Shown one piece after another: positions 53,811 through 62,146 of a stretch of 64,000 nt of DNA. The stretch covers positions 56,705-120,704 of the forward strand of contig DISW01000017.1 of NCBI GenBank assembly GCA_002422605.1, written 5' to 3'. The first letter of the stretch is position 1. The number at the start of each line of letters is the position of its first letter. The notes under the pieces are model-generated. The model saw nothing but the letters and a program-made list of their open reading frames with translations, made no database searches and was not told the origin of the DNA. Made by a program: the position numbers and the translations under genes. This stretch comes from Bacteriovoracaceae bacterium UBA6200 (GTDB taxonomy: Bacteria > Bdellovibrionota > Bacteriovoracia > Bacteriovoracales > Bacteriovoracaceae).

Positions 53811-54473
53811 TCAGTTCTCAAAAATCCAGTCACGGTAGAATCCCAGAAGTGGATTTAAAGAGAAGTTACCTTCAGGGCCATGAGAAAAAGTAGAATGGAT
53901 CGCCAGTATATATGTCGCCTTTCCACTGCTTAAAAAGATCGGTCCACCCGAATCTCCTGATCTTGAAAACTCATCATTAAGTTCCAGAACATGTTCTTCA
54001 TGATTCACTTTCCGAAAAGTCGGAGTAATGACAGTTCTCAAATTTTTCTTGTTTCTTGCTCCAAAGCCGAAGCGATAAAAGTCTCCCAGAAATTCTTCAC
54101 CAAAAAAGATAGGATGAATTTTTATAAAACTCGGGAGTTTGTCTTTCATTTTAATCTTCGCCACATCGGAGAAGTAGCGGGACTTTTTAGGATTATATTT
54201 GGGATGGATTTTATAGTTTGAAATCGTGAGCGAATTTTCCTGAGGATTATAAGTGCTTTGAGTAAAGACTCTAACACTTAAGATATCTCCCTCCAGACAG
54301 TGAGCGGCAGTCATGATGATTTCGGAAGAGACTGCAACTCCTGTGCAGGTAAAAACTCCATTGGGTCGTGTTACTTCGATTAAAAGACTGGAGTTAAACT
54401 GATCCCAATCTTTGTTTTTGCTGAAGGCCGGAATCGTCATTAGTGCCACCATAAGGGATAAGAAAAACTTCAT
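53811..54473 (-). CDS. secreted trypsin-like serine protease
   Basis: 220 residues with a signal peptide (cleavage after AFS, near residue 18). The S1 triad is His58 (TAAHC), Asp103 (FSDVAKIKM) and Ser175 (GDSGGP). Cys43 and Cys59 can form the family's His-loop disulfide. It is a paralog of the next upstream gene, 18 bases away, so the pair arose by tandem duplication. It should degrade proteins outside the cytoplasm. Confidence 0.92.
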   Translation of the reverse strand: MKFFLSLMVALMTIPAFSKNKDWDQFNSSLLIEVTRPNGVFTCTGVAVSSEIIMTAAHCLEGDILSVRVFTQSTYNPQENSLTISNYKIHPKYNPKKSRYFSDVAKIKMKDKLPSFIKIHPIFFGEEFLGDFYRFGFGARNKKNLRTVITPTFRKVNHEEHVLELNDEFSRSGDSGGPIFLSSGKATYILAIHSTFSHGPEGNFSLNPLLGFYRDWIFEN

Positions 54474-54491
54474 ACCCCATACTACAGCAGT

Positions 54492-55106
54492 TTATGCGTT
54501 AATCCATTCGCGGTGAGAGGAAAGCAGTGGGTTATAAGAGAATCGTCCCTGTGGGCCATGTGAGAGCGTAGAATGAATGGCCACCAGATACATCTGACCT
54601 TTATTTTGAACAAAGACTGGACCACCTGAATCACCTGAATAGGAATACTTATCATTGAGTTCAAGCACTCTTTCATGAGAGCGAAGATCTTTGAACTCAG
54701 GATTGATTAGAGTACGGGTATTTTGTTTATTACGAGCGCCAAAGCCAAGTCGGATCAAATTTCCATTAAGCTCGTTATCTTTCTTAATGATCGGGTAGAA
54801 CTTCATATCAGAGGGAAGAGCATTTTTTAATTTGATTTTTGCAAGGTCATAGCGGTAGTTTGATTTCCCAGAATCATATTCAGGATGCAGGTCAAAAGAT
54901 TCTACCTCGTAGAAGTTACCGTTTGGATTATATGAGGAGTCTAGTGACACACGAATTTTTAGGATGTCGCCTTCAAGACAGTGGGCGGCGGTTAAGAGTG
55001 TATCCTTATTGATGGCCACCGCTGAGCTCGTGAAAACACCTTGCGGTCTTGTGACTTCAATCAGAAGGCTAGAGTTAAAGTTGGTCCAATCAATTAAGGT
55101 TGTCAT
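54492..55106 (-). CDS. trypsin-like protease paralog lacking a signal peptide
   Basis: 204 residues. Triad His42, Asp87 and Ser160 (GDSGGP) is intact, and the protein matches its downstream paralog along its whole mature length (for example FNSSLLIEVTRP and the C-terminal HGP-G-FS-NPLL). It begins exactly where the mature paralog does: in frame there is a stop four codons upstream, so no signal peptide can be added. The Cys that pairs in the His loop of the paralog (FTCTG) is replaced by Ser (FTSSA), leaving Cys43 alone, as suits a protein that folds in the cytoplasm. Confidence 0.87.
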   Translation of the reverse strand: MTTLIDWTNFNSSLLIEVTRPQGVFTSSAVAINKDTLLTAAHCLEGDILKIRVSLDSSYNPNGNFYEVESFDLHPEYDSGKSNYRYDLAKIKLKNALPSDMKFYPIIKKDNELNGNLIRLGFGARNKQNTRTLINPEFKDLRSHERVLELNDKYSYSGDSGGPVFVQNKGQMYLVAIHSTLSHGPQGRFSYNPLLSSHREWINA

Positions 55107-55169
55107 AAGGTTCCACCATCATCCTTGAAAGAGTTTTCCCATCCTGGGAAGTAAGGTCACTTAGTAATT

Positions 55170-55186
55170 AGCAAGCATTGTGCCGT
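55170..55186 (-). promoter_or_regulatory. candidate sigma-54 promoter of the trypsin genes
   Basis: On the minus strand ACGGCACAATGCTTGCT: GGCAC and TTGCT with correct GG to GC spacing; mismatches in the first two bases and at one inner G. The trypsin ATG lies about 53 bases after the predicted start. Confidence 0.45.
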
Positions 55187-55311
55187 TATTTCGGTGCCAC
55201 TTCGATACCAGCTAAGTTCTTGATAACTCAATGATTTCAAGGGTTTAATAAAAATTTGTGGGGAAATCAAATCAAATGACTGGTAACCTTTCAACACAAA
55301 TAAGGGAATGT

Positions 55312-56676
55312 ATGAAAGTGTTAGATTTTAAAGACGATATCAAATCCTCAGTAGTTGTCTTCCTTGTTGCGTTGCCTCTCTGCTTAGGGATTTCTTTAGC
55401 TTCTAACGCCCCTTTAGCATCGGGTCTTATCTCTGGAATTATTGGGGGAATTGTCGTTGGGGCCTTAAGTGGTTCCCATGTGAGTGTGTCCGGTCCTGCT
55501 GCGGGGCTCACCGTCATTGTCATAAACGGCATCGCAGAATTGGGTGGGTTCCAGGCCTTCGGAATGGCGGTGCTAGCGGCCGGTCTCTTTCAGGTCCTGT
55601 TTGGAATTTTTCGGGGTGGAATAATCGGAGACTACTTTCCCACGGCGGTGATTAAAGGCATGCTGGGGGCGATCGGTCTTATTCTGATTATTAATCAACT
55701 TCCAAATGCCTTCTCTCCAGAAGCGATGGGTGTAAATATCATCTCTCTTGTTTCACTCGGGATTATTATTTTTTGGGATAAAGTTCCTTCAAAGATTATT
55801 CCGGGACCTCTGGTGGCGGTGATTGTTTCCGTTATCCTTAACCAGGTTTTTAACTTAGTTGATAGAAACTTCTTAGTGAATCTTCCCACGGCGATCTTCT
55901 CGGATTTTAAAATTCTTGAACTCAGTGGGATGAATCTCACTGTTTTAAAGATTGGATTTACCATTGCGGTGGTGGCCTCTCTTGAGACTCTTCTGTGTAT
56001 TGATGCTTCCGATAAACTTGATCCGGAGAAACGCAAAACAAATAAAAACCGAGAACTCGTCGCTCAAGGAGTAGGGAGTTCTCTTTCAGGCCTTCTGGGT
56101 GGTCTACCTATTACAGCAGTGATTGTCCGAAGTTCGACCAATATTAATTCGGGAGCAAAGACCAAGATGTCAGCGATCTTTCACGGTTTCTGGATTCTTC
56201 TTAGTGTGATTTTGATTCCGGGGCTCTTGAATTTAATACCGCTCGCCACTCTTGCCTGTGTGCTTTTAACAGTTGGGTATAAATTGATTAAGCCCGTGTA
56301 CTTCATTCACCAGTATAAAAGAGGCTGGGATCAGTTCGTGATTTTTAGCTCTACCATTGCGGCCATTCTTGTAACGGATCTTTTGATTGGTATCTTTATC
56401 GGGCTCTTCGTTGCCATTGTATTTGAATTTAAGAAACCAGCGCTCTCTTGCTTAGAGATTGAAGATGACGGCGGCAAAGTTCATGTGAAGTTTGTCAAAA
56501 ACGTTTCATTTCTTCATAAGGCCAAAATCCATAAAATCCTGAGTGATATTTCTCATGATAAGCATGTTCATTTTTATGGCCTGAAGTCCTTTCGTGTTCA
56601 TATGGATGTTCGCGATCTCTTAAGTGACTATCAGGCCGAAGCCCATAAGAAAGGCAGAAAAATATCATTCGATTAA
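55312..56676 (+). CDS. SulP-family anion transporter
   Basis: 454 residues from ATG 55312, which has AAGGGA before it; a GTG at 55258 is in frame but weaker. About ten to twelve hydrophobic helices, with LPLCLGISLASNAPLASGLISGIIGG and SGPAAGLTVIVINGI typical of SulP carriers, which move sulfate, bicarbonate or other anions. The cytoplasmic C-terminus (about residues 385-454) is shorter than a full STAS domain but in its place. The substrate is not determined. Confidence 0.9.
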   Translation: MKVLDFKDDIKSSVVVFLVALPLCLGISLASNAPLASGLISGIIGGIVVGALSGSHVSVSGPAAGLTVIVINGIAELGGFQAFGMAVLAAGLFQVLFGIFRGGIIGDYFPTAVIKGMLGAIGLILIINQLPNAFSPEAMGVNIISLVSLGIIIFWDKVPSKIIPGPLVAVIVSVILNQVFNLVDRNFLVNLPTAIFSDFKILELSGMNLTVLKIGFTIAVVASLETLLCIDASDKLDPEKRKTNKNRELVAQGVGSSLSGLLGGLPITAVIVRSSTNINSGAKTKMSAIFHGFWILLSVILIPGLLNLIPLATLACVLLTVGYKLIKPVYFIHQYKRGWDQFVIFSSTIAAILVTDLLIGIFIGLFVAIVFEFKKPALSCLEIEDDGGKVHVKFVKNVSFLHKAKIHKILSDISHDKHVHFYGLKSFRVHMDVRDLLSDYQAEAHKKGRKISFD

Positions 56677-57326
56677 TTGAACCCATCACTCATATTGAAA
56701 CTCCTTTTCCTGAAAAATTTGGGGTTCCCCGTCAGCCGCTCTTAATTGAAGAGGCCTGGGGAGTGATGACTTTTCCTAAGAATGATTTTTTTATGGAAGC
56801 CTTCAGAGGCATCGAGGACTCAAGCCATCTGTGGCTGGTTTTTGAGTTTCATCAAGTGGAAGGTCCCTTTAATGGATTAGTCAGACCGCCGCGTTTTCAT
56901 AACAAAAAGAAAATGGGGGTCTATGCCACCCGAACCCCTCATAGGCCGAATCGAATCGGTTTGTCGGTGGTGAAGTTCTCGCATTTGGAAGTTTTAGATC
57001 ATGAGATCAAACTCCATGTAAAAGGTGTGGACTTAGTTTCTGGGACTCCCATTTTTGATATCAAACCCTATGTTCCTTATACGGACGCCTTAGAGGCACG
57101 TTCGCCTTTTAATGAAGCACCGATTTTTCACAAAGTTGTTTGGTCATGTGCTGCTCCCGAGATTAAAGACTTGATTGAAAAGGTAGTGGCACTGGATCCA
57201 AGACCGGGCCAGGATCATGAGTCAAAGAAAGAATACGGAGTGGCGATTGCCGGGTTTAATGTCCGTTTCAAATACTTAGGTGATCACTTTGAAATCACCG
57301 ATGTCAGTGCTAGTATTTCTCCATGA
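56667..57326 (+). CDS. trmO: tRNA (m6t6A37) methyltransferase, TrmO/TsaA family, probable non-ATG start
   Basis: TrmO methylates t6A at tRNA position 37. The ATG/GTG at 56763 would cut off a conserved N-terminal strand: the frame is open upstream, and THIETPFPEKFGVPRQPLL, the family's normal start region, is encoded before it. No ATG, GTG or TTG fits there, so ATC 56664 or ATT 56667, overlapping the SulP stop by about 10 bases, is the likely start (an AAAGG lies 9-12 bases upstream). Later marks: VRPPRFHNKKKMGVYATRTPHRPNRIGLS. If the GTG is used the protein would lack that strand. Confidence 0.82.
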   Translation: MRLIEPITHIETPFPEKFGVPRQPLLIEEAWGVMTFPKNDFFMEAFRGIEDSSHLWLVFEFHQVEGPFNGLVRPPRFHNKKKMGVYATRTPHRPNRIGLSVVKFSHLEVLDHEIKLHVKGVDLVSGTPIFDIKPYVPYTDALEARSPFNEAPIFHKVVWSCAAPEIKDLIEKVVALDPRPGQDHESKKEYGVAIAGFNVRFKYLGDHFEITDVSASISP

Positions 57327-58273
57327 AAAAAGTATTACTGACAGGTGCTGCGGGTTTTATTGGGGCGAAAACTGCTGAGAAATTACTCGCCCAGGGTGTA
57401 GAAGTTATAGGGATTGATAATCTTAATAACTACTACGAAGTCTCTCTCAAAAAAGAACGCCTTTCAAAACTTACAAATAAAAATTTCCATTTCTTAGAAT
57501 TAGATATCGAAAATAAAGAAGCCTTAAATAAACTTTTTAAAGATCATCACTTTGATGTGGTTTTTAATCTCGCCGCCCGTGCCGGTGTTCGTTACTCTAT
57601 GGAAAACCCGGATATTTACATGTCCACCAATGCGGTTGGTTCATTAAATCTTCTGGAGTGCATGCGGGCCCATCATGTGAAGAAGTTTATCCTGGCCTCC
57701 ACATCTTCTCTCTATGCCGGTCAGGCGATGCCATTTAAAGAAGATCTGCCGGTGAATACACCCATTTCTCCTTATGCGGCTTCTAAGAAGTCGGCCGAGG
57801 TGATGGCCTATACTTATCATTATCTTTACGGCATTGATGTTTCTGTTGTCCGATACTTCACTGTTTACGGGCCAGCTGGGCGTCCGGATATGTCTCCTTA
57901 TATCTTTGCGGATAGTTTGCTTAAGGGCGAGCCTTTACCTGTTTTTGGTGACGGCACTCAGTCCCGGGATTTTACTTTCGTGGATGATATTGCAGAAGGA
58001 ACTATTCTGGCGGCGAAGCCTCTGGGCTATGAGATCATTAACCTTGGTGGTGGGAATAATCCTCACACCCTTCTTGAAATGATCGCTCTCTTGGAAAAGT
58101 TCTCCGGCAAAAAAGCGAAGCTTAATCTTGGAGAGAGAATCAAAGCGGATATGGATGTCACCTGGGCCGATATTTCTAAAGCAAAAAAACTCTTAGGCTG
58201 GGAGCCTAAGATTGGATTTGAAGAGGGGATGGGGAGGCTTATGGAGTGGCACGAAGCCAGTTTTCGATCTTAA
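57323..58273 (+). CDS. NAD-dependent sugar epimerase, UDP-glucuronate 4-epimerase-like
   Basis: 316 residues of the short-chain extended family: GAAGFIGAKTAEKLL for NAD binding, the Ser/Thr of ASTSSLYAG, and the catalytic pair YAASKKSAE. The NNYYEVSLKKERL stretch near residue 38 is the mark of UDP-glucuronate 4-epimerases (and WbpP-like enzymes). It makes nucleotide sugars for envelope polysaccharide. Start overlaps the trmO stop (ATGA). The 3' end overlaps the convergent vapC gene by 35 bases. Confidence 0.88.
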   Translation: MKKVLLTGAAGFIGAKTAEKLLAQGVEVIGIDNLNNYYEVSLKKERLSKLTNKNFHFLELDIENKEALNKLFKDHHFDVVFNLAARAGVRYSMENPDIYMSTNAVGSLNLLECMRAHHVKKFILASTSSLYAGQAMPFKEDLPVNTPISPYAASKKSAEVMAYTYHYLYGIDVSVVRYFTVYGPAGRPDMSPYIFADSLLKGEPLPVFGDGTQSRDFTFVDDIAEGTILAAKPLGYEIINLGGGNNPHTLLEMIALLEKFSGKKAKLNLGERIKADMDVTWADISKAKKLLGWEPKIGFEEGMGRLMEWHEASFRS

Positions 58274-58649
58274 GGCCCTTAATCTGCTTAAACTCCTTTT
58301 CGTTTGCTGTCACCAAAGTTGCATCCAGATCTAAGGCCTGGGCTGCAATTAACAGATCATTAGGACCTAAGATTCTTCCATTTTTTCTTTGTTCAGCCTT
58401 TAACTGACCAAAGCTTTCCGCATGTGTAGATTCGAACTTTAATTTTGGAAAAAATTGTAGAAACCTTTTTAAAGTTTCTTTGTTTGCCTCTTTATGAGTG
58501 CTATTCCATACACCATACCATAGTTCCGCTTCAGTAATGCATGAGATATATATTTCAGTTTGTCTTTTATTTTTGGCATGCCTCAAAATATTAAAACTCT
58601 TGTCTTTGAGCATTTGAATACAAATATTAGTATCTAAAATATAAGTCAT
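58239..58649 (-). CDS. vapC: VapC-family PIN-domain toxin
   Basis: 136 residues. The PIN catalytic acids are visible: Asp in ILDTNIC, Glu in TEAELWYG and Asp in LGPNDLLIAAQAL. VapC toxins cut RNA, usually initiator tRNA or rRNA, when free of the antitoxin. The ATG overlaps the antitoxin stop (ATGA), and the 3' end overlaps the epimerase gene. The NDLLIAA motif is typical of the VapC group that targets tRNA-fMet. Confidence 0.92.
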   Translation of the reverse strand: MTYILDTNICIQMLKDKSFNILRHAKNKRQTEIYISCITEAELWYGVWNSTHKEANKETLKRFLQFFPKLKFESTHAESFGQLKAEQRKNGRILGPNDLLIAAQALDLDATLVTANEKEFKQIKGLKIENWLRATP

Positions 58650-58879
58650 AGAATTTCATCTCTTTCAGTCCACTCATCATCCTCCCTTCCATTAGGAAAG
58701 AAGTCATCGCCCATAGAACCCATAACTTCTTCTAAGACTTTCCATCGTTTTGTGGGGTCTATTAAAAGAACGCCTAGTTCATGTTCTTGAACTAAAACTT
58801 CATCGGAATCAAATCTGAATTTCTTTGGAAGACGTACTGCTTGGCTTTTACCATTCATAAAGATTTTCGCTTTATCCAT
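58646..58879 (-). CDS. vapB: VapB-family antitoxin
   Basis: 77 residues. The first 45 form an AbrB/SpoVT-type DNA-binding fold (AKIFMNGKSQAVRLPKKFRF), the rest an acidic tail (EDDEWTERDE) that would wrap the toxin. It neutralises VapC and represses the operon. A very strong AAAGGAGGTG precedes the start. Confidence 0.9.
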   Translation of the reverse strand: MDKAKIFMNGKSQAVRLPKKFRFDSDEVLVQEHELGVLLIDPTKRWKVLEEVMGSMGDDFFPNGREDDEWTERDEIL

Positions 58880-58894
58880 GGAACACCTCCTTTG

Positions 58895-58917
58895 GGTATA
58901 TATTATTAGTATATATC
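58895..58917 (-). promoter_or_regulatory. candidate vapBC operator
   Basis: Two TATATA half-sites 13 bases apart (GTATATAT repeated directly and as near-palindromes) lie about 18 bases ahead of the vapB start, at the place of a -10 region, as expected for autoregulation by VapBC. Confidence 0.5.
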
Positions 58918-58937
58918 AAAAGAGGTGGTCTTAGAGG

Positions 58938-59330
58938 TTAAAATTTCTCAGTTCGAAAAGTGTATGTTTTCAGAGTCTTATCACCTGAAAAGTAAAGTAC
59001 GAGGGAAGCCGTTTTTGTAGAGGAGGAACTTTGCTCACCATTTAAATGAACACCCGTCCAATTCCAAAGGGCCGCGGAGGTAATGTAGTGAGAGACACCT
59101 CCGCCAACACTTTTACTTTCGTTGCTGTGACGGCCATAGGCCCACATATCTCCTTCAGGGGTTTTTTCTACAATATCTGGAGTTCCGAAATTTTCTAAGA
59201 CTTGGGTTTGAGTCGTTTTGCCTTTCACTAATTTTTCTGAAATTTCTAGTGAATTGATTTTGCTTTGAGATGAACTGCTAGAACAAGAAACGGAAAGAGC
59301 AAGCACTGCTAATAAGCTAACTAATTTCAT
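58938..59330 (-). CDS. SmpA/OmlA (BamE-like) lipoprotein
   Basis: 130 residues. Lipobox LSVSC (Cys16) and a Ser-rich linker, then LVKGKTTQTQVLENFGTPDIV, the mark of the SmpA/OmlA beta-alpha fold shared with BamE. The C-terminal part is a short beta sheet. BamE helps assemble outer-membrane proteins, but many proteins with this fold have other tasks, so the role is not assigned. Confidence 0.82.
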   Translation of the reverse strand: MKLVSLLAVLALSVSCSSSSSQSKINSLEISEKLVKGKTTQTQVLENFGTPDIVEKTPEGDMWAYGRHSNESKSVGGGVSHYITSAALWNWTGVHLNGEQSSSSTKTASLVLYFSGDKTLKTYTFRTEKF

Positions 59331-59431
59331 ATACCCTCCTTTAAGGTCAAAAAACTTATAAGCTGAGGAGGGTATTTTTTTGAAGAGAACTTAGTTTTAG
59401 CTGATACCTTTTTTCATTTCTGAATGATCGA

Positions 59432-59638
59432 TTAGGCCTTCGAACGTTTTTTCATTTCAATAAATACGCGTTCTTTCAGCGCTTCGCAATCAGCTTGGTC
59501 GAGACCATGAAGCATATGGCTTGGCGGAAGGTGCTTCTCGCCACCCTTGGAAAAAGCTTCCAAACGGTTATTGATGTTGTTACGGAGAGTTCTGAGTTTC
59601 TTGTCTGTTAATACAGCTAGGTTGCTATAGTCTTTCAT
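59432..59638 (-). CDS. small basic protein coupled to the helicase gene
   Basis: 68 residues, helical, basic, with a single Cys. No family recognised. Its start overlaps the helicase stop by ATGA, so it is translated from the same message; a helper of the helicase or an RNA-binding role is possible from context alone. Confidence 0.68.
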   Translation of the reverse strand: MKDYSNLAVLTDKKLRTLRNNINNRLEAFSKGGEKHLPPSHMLHGLDQADCEALKERVFIEMKKRSKA

Positions 59639-60954
59639 CTTTTATTCCTGAATTTAAATCCAACTTTAGTCGGTTGCTTTTTAGGTTCGTCGGTTTTGCC
59701 TTGAGGCTTCGCTGCAGGCTTAGCGGCAGATCTGGCTTCTGGTCTGGATTCTGGTTTATTCTTCGGCTTCGCTCGAGGATCTCGGTACTGACGGGCCGGA
59801 CGAGTGTCTTTCACTGATTGTTCAGCGACTCCGACAAAAGTCTCAACGGGAAGTTTTAAACCAATCAGTTTCTGGATGCGCGCCAAAGCGTCTCTTTCAG
59901 TTTCATCACAAAAAGAAATCGCATCTCCGTCTTTCCCTGCGCGAGCAGTACGGCCGATTCGGTGAACATAGCTTTCAGCTTCAACAGGAAGATCATAATT
60001 AATCACGTGAGAAACTCCCTGCACATCAATCCCGCGGGCGGCGATATCAGTGGCAACGAGTACTTTGATTTTTCCCGACTTAAAGTTCTCAAGGGCGGCT
60101 TCACGAGCAGACTGGGATTTATTGCCATGAATGGCAGCGGAATTAATTTTATAATGAGCGAGATAATCCACGATCTTATTCGCCCCGTGTTTTGTACGGG
60201 TGAAGACCAAAGTGAGTTCCACGTCTTCTTCCCCTAAAATTTTACGAAGGAGTTGATACTTGTGGGCCTTCTGGCAAAAAATAATCTTCTGGTTAATGCG
60301 CTCAACCGTTGTGGAAGGAGGAGTGACCTCCACTCGAACCGGAGATTTTAAAATCCGGTTGGCAATTCCTACAATCTCATTCGGCATAGTGGCCGAAAAA
60401 AGCATGGTCTGTTTTTTCTCAGGAAGTTTTGCGATGACTTTTTTAATGTCATGGATAAATCCCATATCAAGCATGCGGTCAGCTTCATCGAGAACAAAGA
60501 TTTCAACTTTATCGAGGTGGCAAAGTCCCTGGTTCATTAAATCCAGAAGGCGACCGGGAGTTGCGATCAAAAAATCGAGACCATTACGAAGGGCCGCCAC
60601 TTGATTGGCCTGGCCGACACCACCGAAGATCACGGCACTTTTGAGTTTTAAGTCTTTACCGTATTTATCGAGGTTCTCTTTAATTTGCGAAGCAAGTTCA
60701 CGAGTGGGTGCCAGGATCAACGAGCGGGGACGCATCGGTGTCAGGCTGAAATCACGGCCCGCTAGCTTTTGAAGCATAGGGACGGTGAAAGCGGCGGTTT
60801 TACCCGTGCCGGTTTGAGCAATCCCTAACAAGTCTTTGCCTTCAATCAGCGAAGGAATCGACTGGGCCTGAATGGGAGTGGGAGATTCATAGCCAGCTTC
60901 TTGGAGGTTTTTCAGGATCGTCTCAAGAAGAGGCAGTTCATTAAATTTTAGCAT
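59635..60954 (-). CDS. rhlE: DEAD-box RNA helicase, RhlE-type
   Basis: 439 residues. All helicase motifs are visible: AQTGTGKT, PTRELA, VLDEADRML, LFSATMP, then ATDIAARGIDVQGV and HRIGRTAR. The tail after about residue 380 is basic and disordered (KPKNKPESRPEARS...). RhlE-type helicases remodel RNA during ribosome assembly and decay. Fits between a 72-residue paralogous protein upstream and the coupled small protein downstream. Confidence 0.93.
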   Translation of the reverse strand: MLKFNELPLLETILKNLQEAGYESPTPIQAQSIPSLIEGKDLLGIAQTGTGKTAAFTVPMLQKLAGRDFSLTPMRPRSLILAPTRELASQIKENLDKYGKDLKLKSAVIFGGVGQANQVAALRNGLDFLIATPGRLLDLMNQGLCHLDKVEIFVLDEADRMLDMGFIHDIKKVIAKLPEKKQTMLFSATMPNEIVGIANRILKSPVRVEVTPPSTTVERINQKIIFCQKAHKYQLLRKILGEEDVELTLVFTRTKHGANKIVDYLAHYKINSAAIHGNKSQSAREAALENFKSGKIKVLVATDIAARGIDVQGVSHVINYDLPVEAESYVHRIGRTARAGKDGDAISFCDETERDALARIQKLIGLKLPVETFVGVAEQSVKDTRPARQYRDPRAKPKNKPESRPEARSAAKPAAKPQGKTDEPKKQPTKVGFKFRNKR

Positions 60955-60995
60955 TGGCGGACAATCGTTCTTTTGGTGCTATTTGTCAAGAAAGG

Positions 60996-61214
60996 TCAGG
61001 CAACGTCTTTCGATTTATCGGCAACCTGTTTAAAGTCGGTAGCTATTTGGGCCAGTTTTTGATCGATGGCAAATGCTGAGATTTCTTTCCCTTCTTCCTG
61101 GAGATCATCAATTACTCCAAATAGAACATCTGAAGTGAATCGTTTAGCTTCTCTAGGTCCTTTAAGCTCGAGGATTATTCTGTATAGAGTTTCAATTGAT
61201 TCTGAGGAATTCAT
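60996..61214 (-). CDS. member 1 of a small paralogous protein family
   Basis: 72 residues, helical and charged. It shares ETLYRIILELKGPREAKRFTSDVLFGVIDDLQEEGKEISAFAIDQKL... with the proteins at 63632-63850 and 63863-64000: a YxxI start, a GPxxAK patch, a [ST]D-x(3-5)-I-x-DL core, and a closing helix with F. No known family. A weak ribosome-binding site; it sits between the 48-residue ORF and the helicase gene. Confidence 0.72.
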   Translation of the reverse strand: MNSSESIETLYRIILELKGPREAKRFTSDVLFGVIDDLQEEGKEISAFAIDQKLAQIATDFKQVADKSKDVA

Positions 61215-61256
61215 TTAATGCCCTTTTGGGTATTATCGGTAGAAGGTCTAAAATAA

Positions 61257-61403
61257 TTAATTCTGATGTAACTTTTCCCTCATGGCCTTTAAAGCAAGAT
61301 GTAATCGCGTCATTTCATACATTTTATACAAATTCTCACTTTTCTTAGCTTTTTCTAGCTCGTAGAGAGTTTCCCGAATCCACCTTGCAATCATCTCTTC
61401 CAT
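61257..61403 (-). CDS. 48-residue charged helical protein
   Basis: Runs from ATG 61403 to TAA 61257; too short for the usual length cut-off. AGGGG sits 6 bases before the start. The sequence (EEMIARWIRETLYELEKAKKSE...) is a single amphipathic helix-rich unit. No family recognised. It precedes the first small paralog by 42 bases and fills most of the otherwise empty 61215-61516 stretch. Confidence 0.6.
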   Translation of the reverse strand: MEEMIARWIRETLYELEKAKKSENLYKMYEMTRLHLALKAMREKLHQN

Positions 61404-61489
61404 ATTAACCCCTATAGAGGTCCAATAATCTAAGAAGGTAAGATTAGATAGATTGTTCGTTGAATACTTGTCGATAACTTCATGATTGC

Positions 61490-61508
61490 AAAAAGGTAGA
61501 CGCTACCT
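61490..61508 (-). terminator. terminator formed by palindromic repeat copy 2
   Basis: AGGTAG-ACG-CTACCT, 8 bases past the stop of the gene at 61517. On the minus strand the stem is followed by TTTTT, so it is a rho-independent terminator. The core equals that of the palindrome inside the coding region at 31727-31752. Confidence 0.75.
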
Positions 61509-61516
61509 CTCGAGCA

Positions 61517-62134
61517 TTAAGGGCGGAAGACCTTCTCTTTTTTGTCGACACCTACTTTCAGCTCCTTCCATTCGAAGGTGTCGCCGACAAGTTCAGCTTT
61601 GACCGATTTATCTTCTACTTTCGCCAGCGGAAGTGAAATGTCGCCAGGTTGAGTCAGGGTGATGTCTTTTAAAGCGACTTTCTTCTGAGTTTCAACTTCG
61701 TCACCCTTCTCGTTTGTTTCGAGACAGTTGACGGTCACTGCAGACTTTTCGACTTTGAGTTTGGCAAAAGTCATACACTTAACTTCAGCGAGTTTTTTCC
61801 ACTCTTTCTTGGCCGGGTTATAGCTATGGAATTGAGGATTATCACCTTGTTCAACTGTTCGCTGACTCATGACCACGATTTGATTTTTTTCGGCCGGGAA
61901 GAGAGCGATCACTTCACGGTGGGCCAGTTCAGTGGGAAGAGCGATCTTCTTGGAAGTGAGATCTTTATTCACTTGCAAAAGATAAGTCTCAGGTTCCATG
62001 CCCTTGGCCTCAAGCTTCACGCCGGCAAAGATATCTTTTCCGCTTGAGCTAAGAGTGGTGAACACCGGGGCTTGCGCACAGGCAACCGAGGTGAAAAAAA
62101 GTGAAACAAGAGCAAGTGTTGATATGTTTTTCAT
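61517..62134 (-). CDS. secreted protein, unknown function
   Basis: 205 residues with a signal peptide ending VACAQ (a lipoprotein-like Cys19 is possible but the lipobox is weak). The mature part is beta-rich. No family recognised. It follows the polysaccharide deacetylase gene by 12 bases and ends the operon. Confidence 0.72.
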   Translation of the reverse strand: MKNISTLALVSLFFTSVACAQAPVFTTLSSSGKDIFAGVKLEAKGMEPETYLLQVNKDLTSKKIALPTELAHREVIALFPAEKNQIVVMSQRTVEQGDNPQFHSYNPAKKEWKKLAEVKCMTFAKLKVEKSAVTVNCLETNEKGDEVETQKKVALKDITLTQPGDISLPLAKVEDKSVKAELVGDTFEWKELKVGVDKKEKVFRP

Positions 62135-62146
62135 AAGTTTTCCTAA

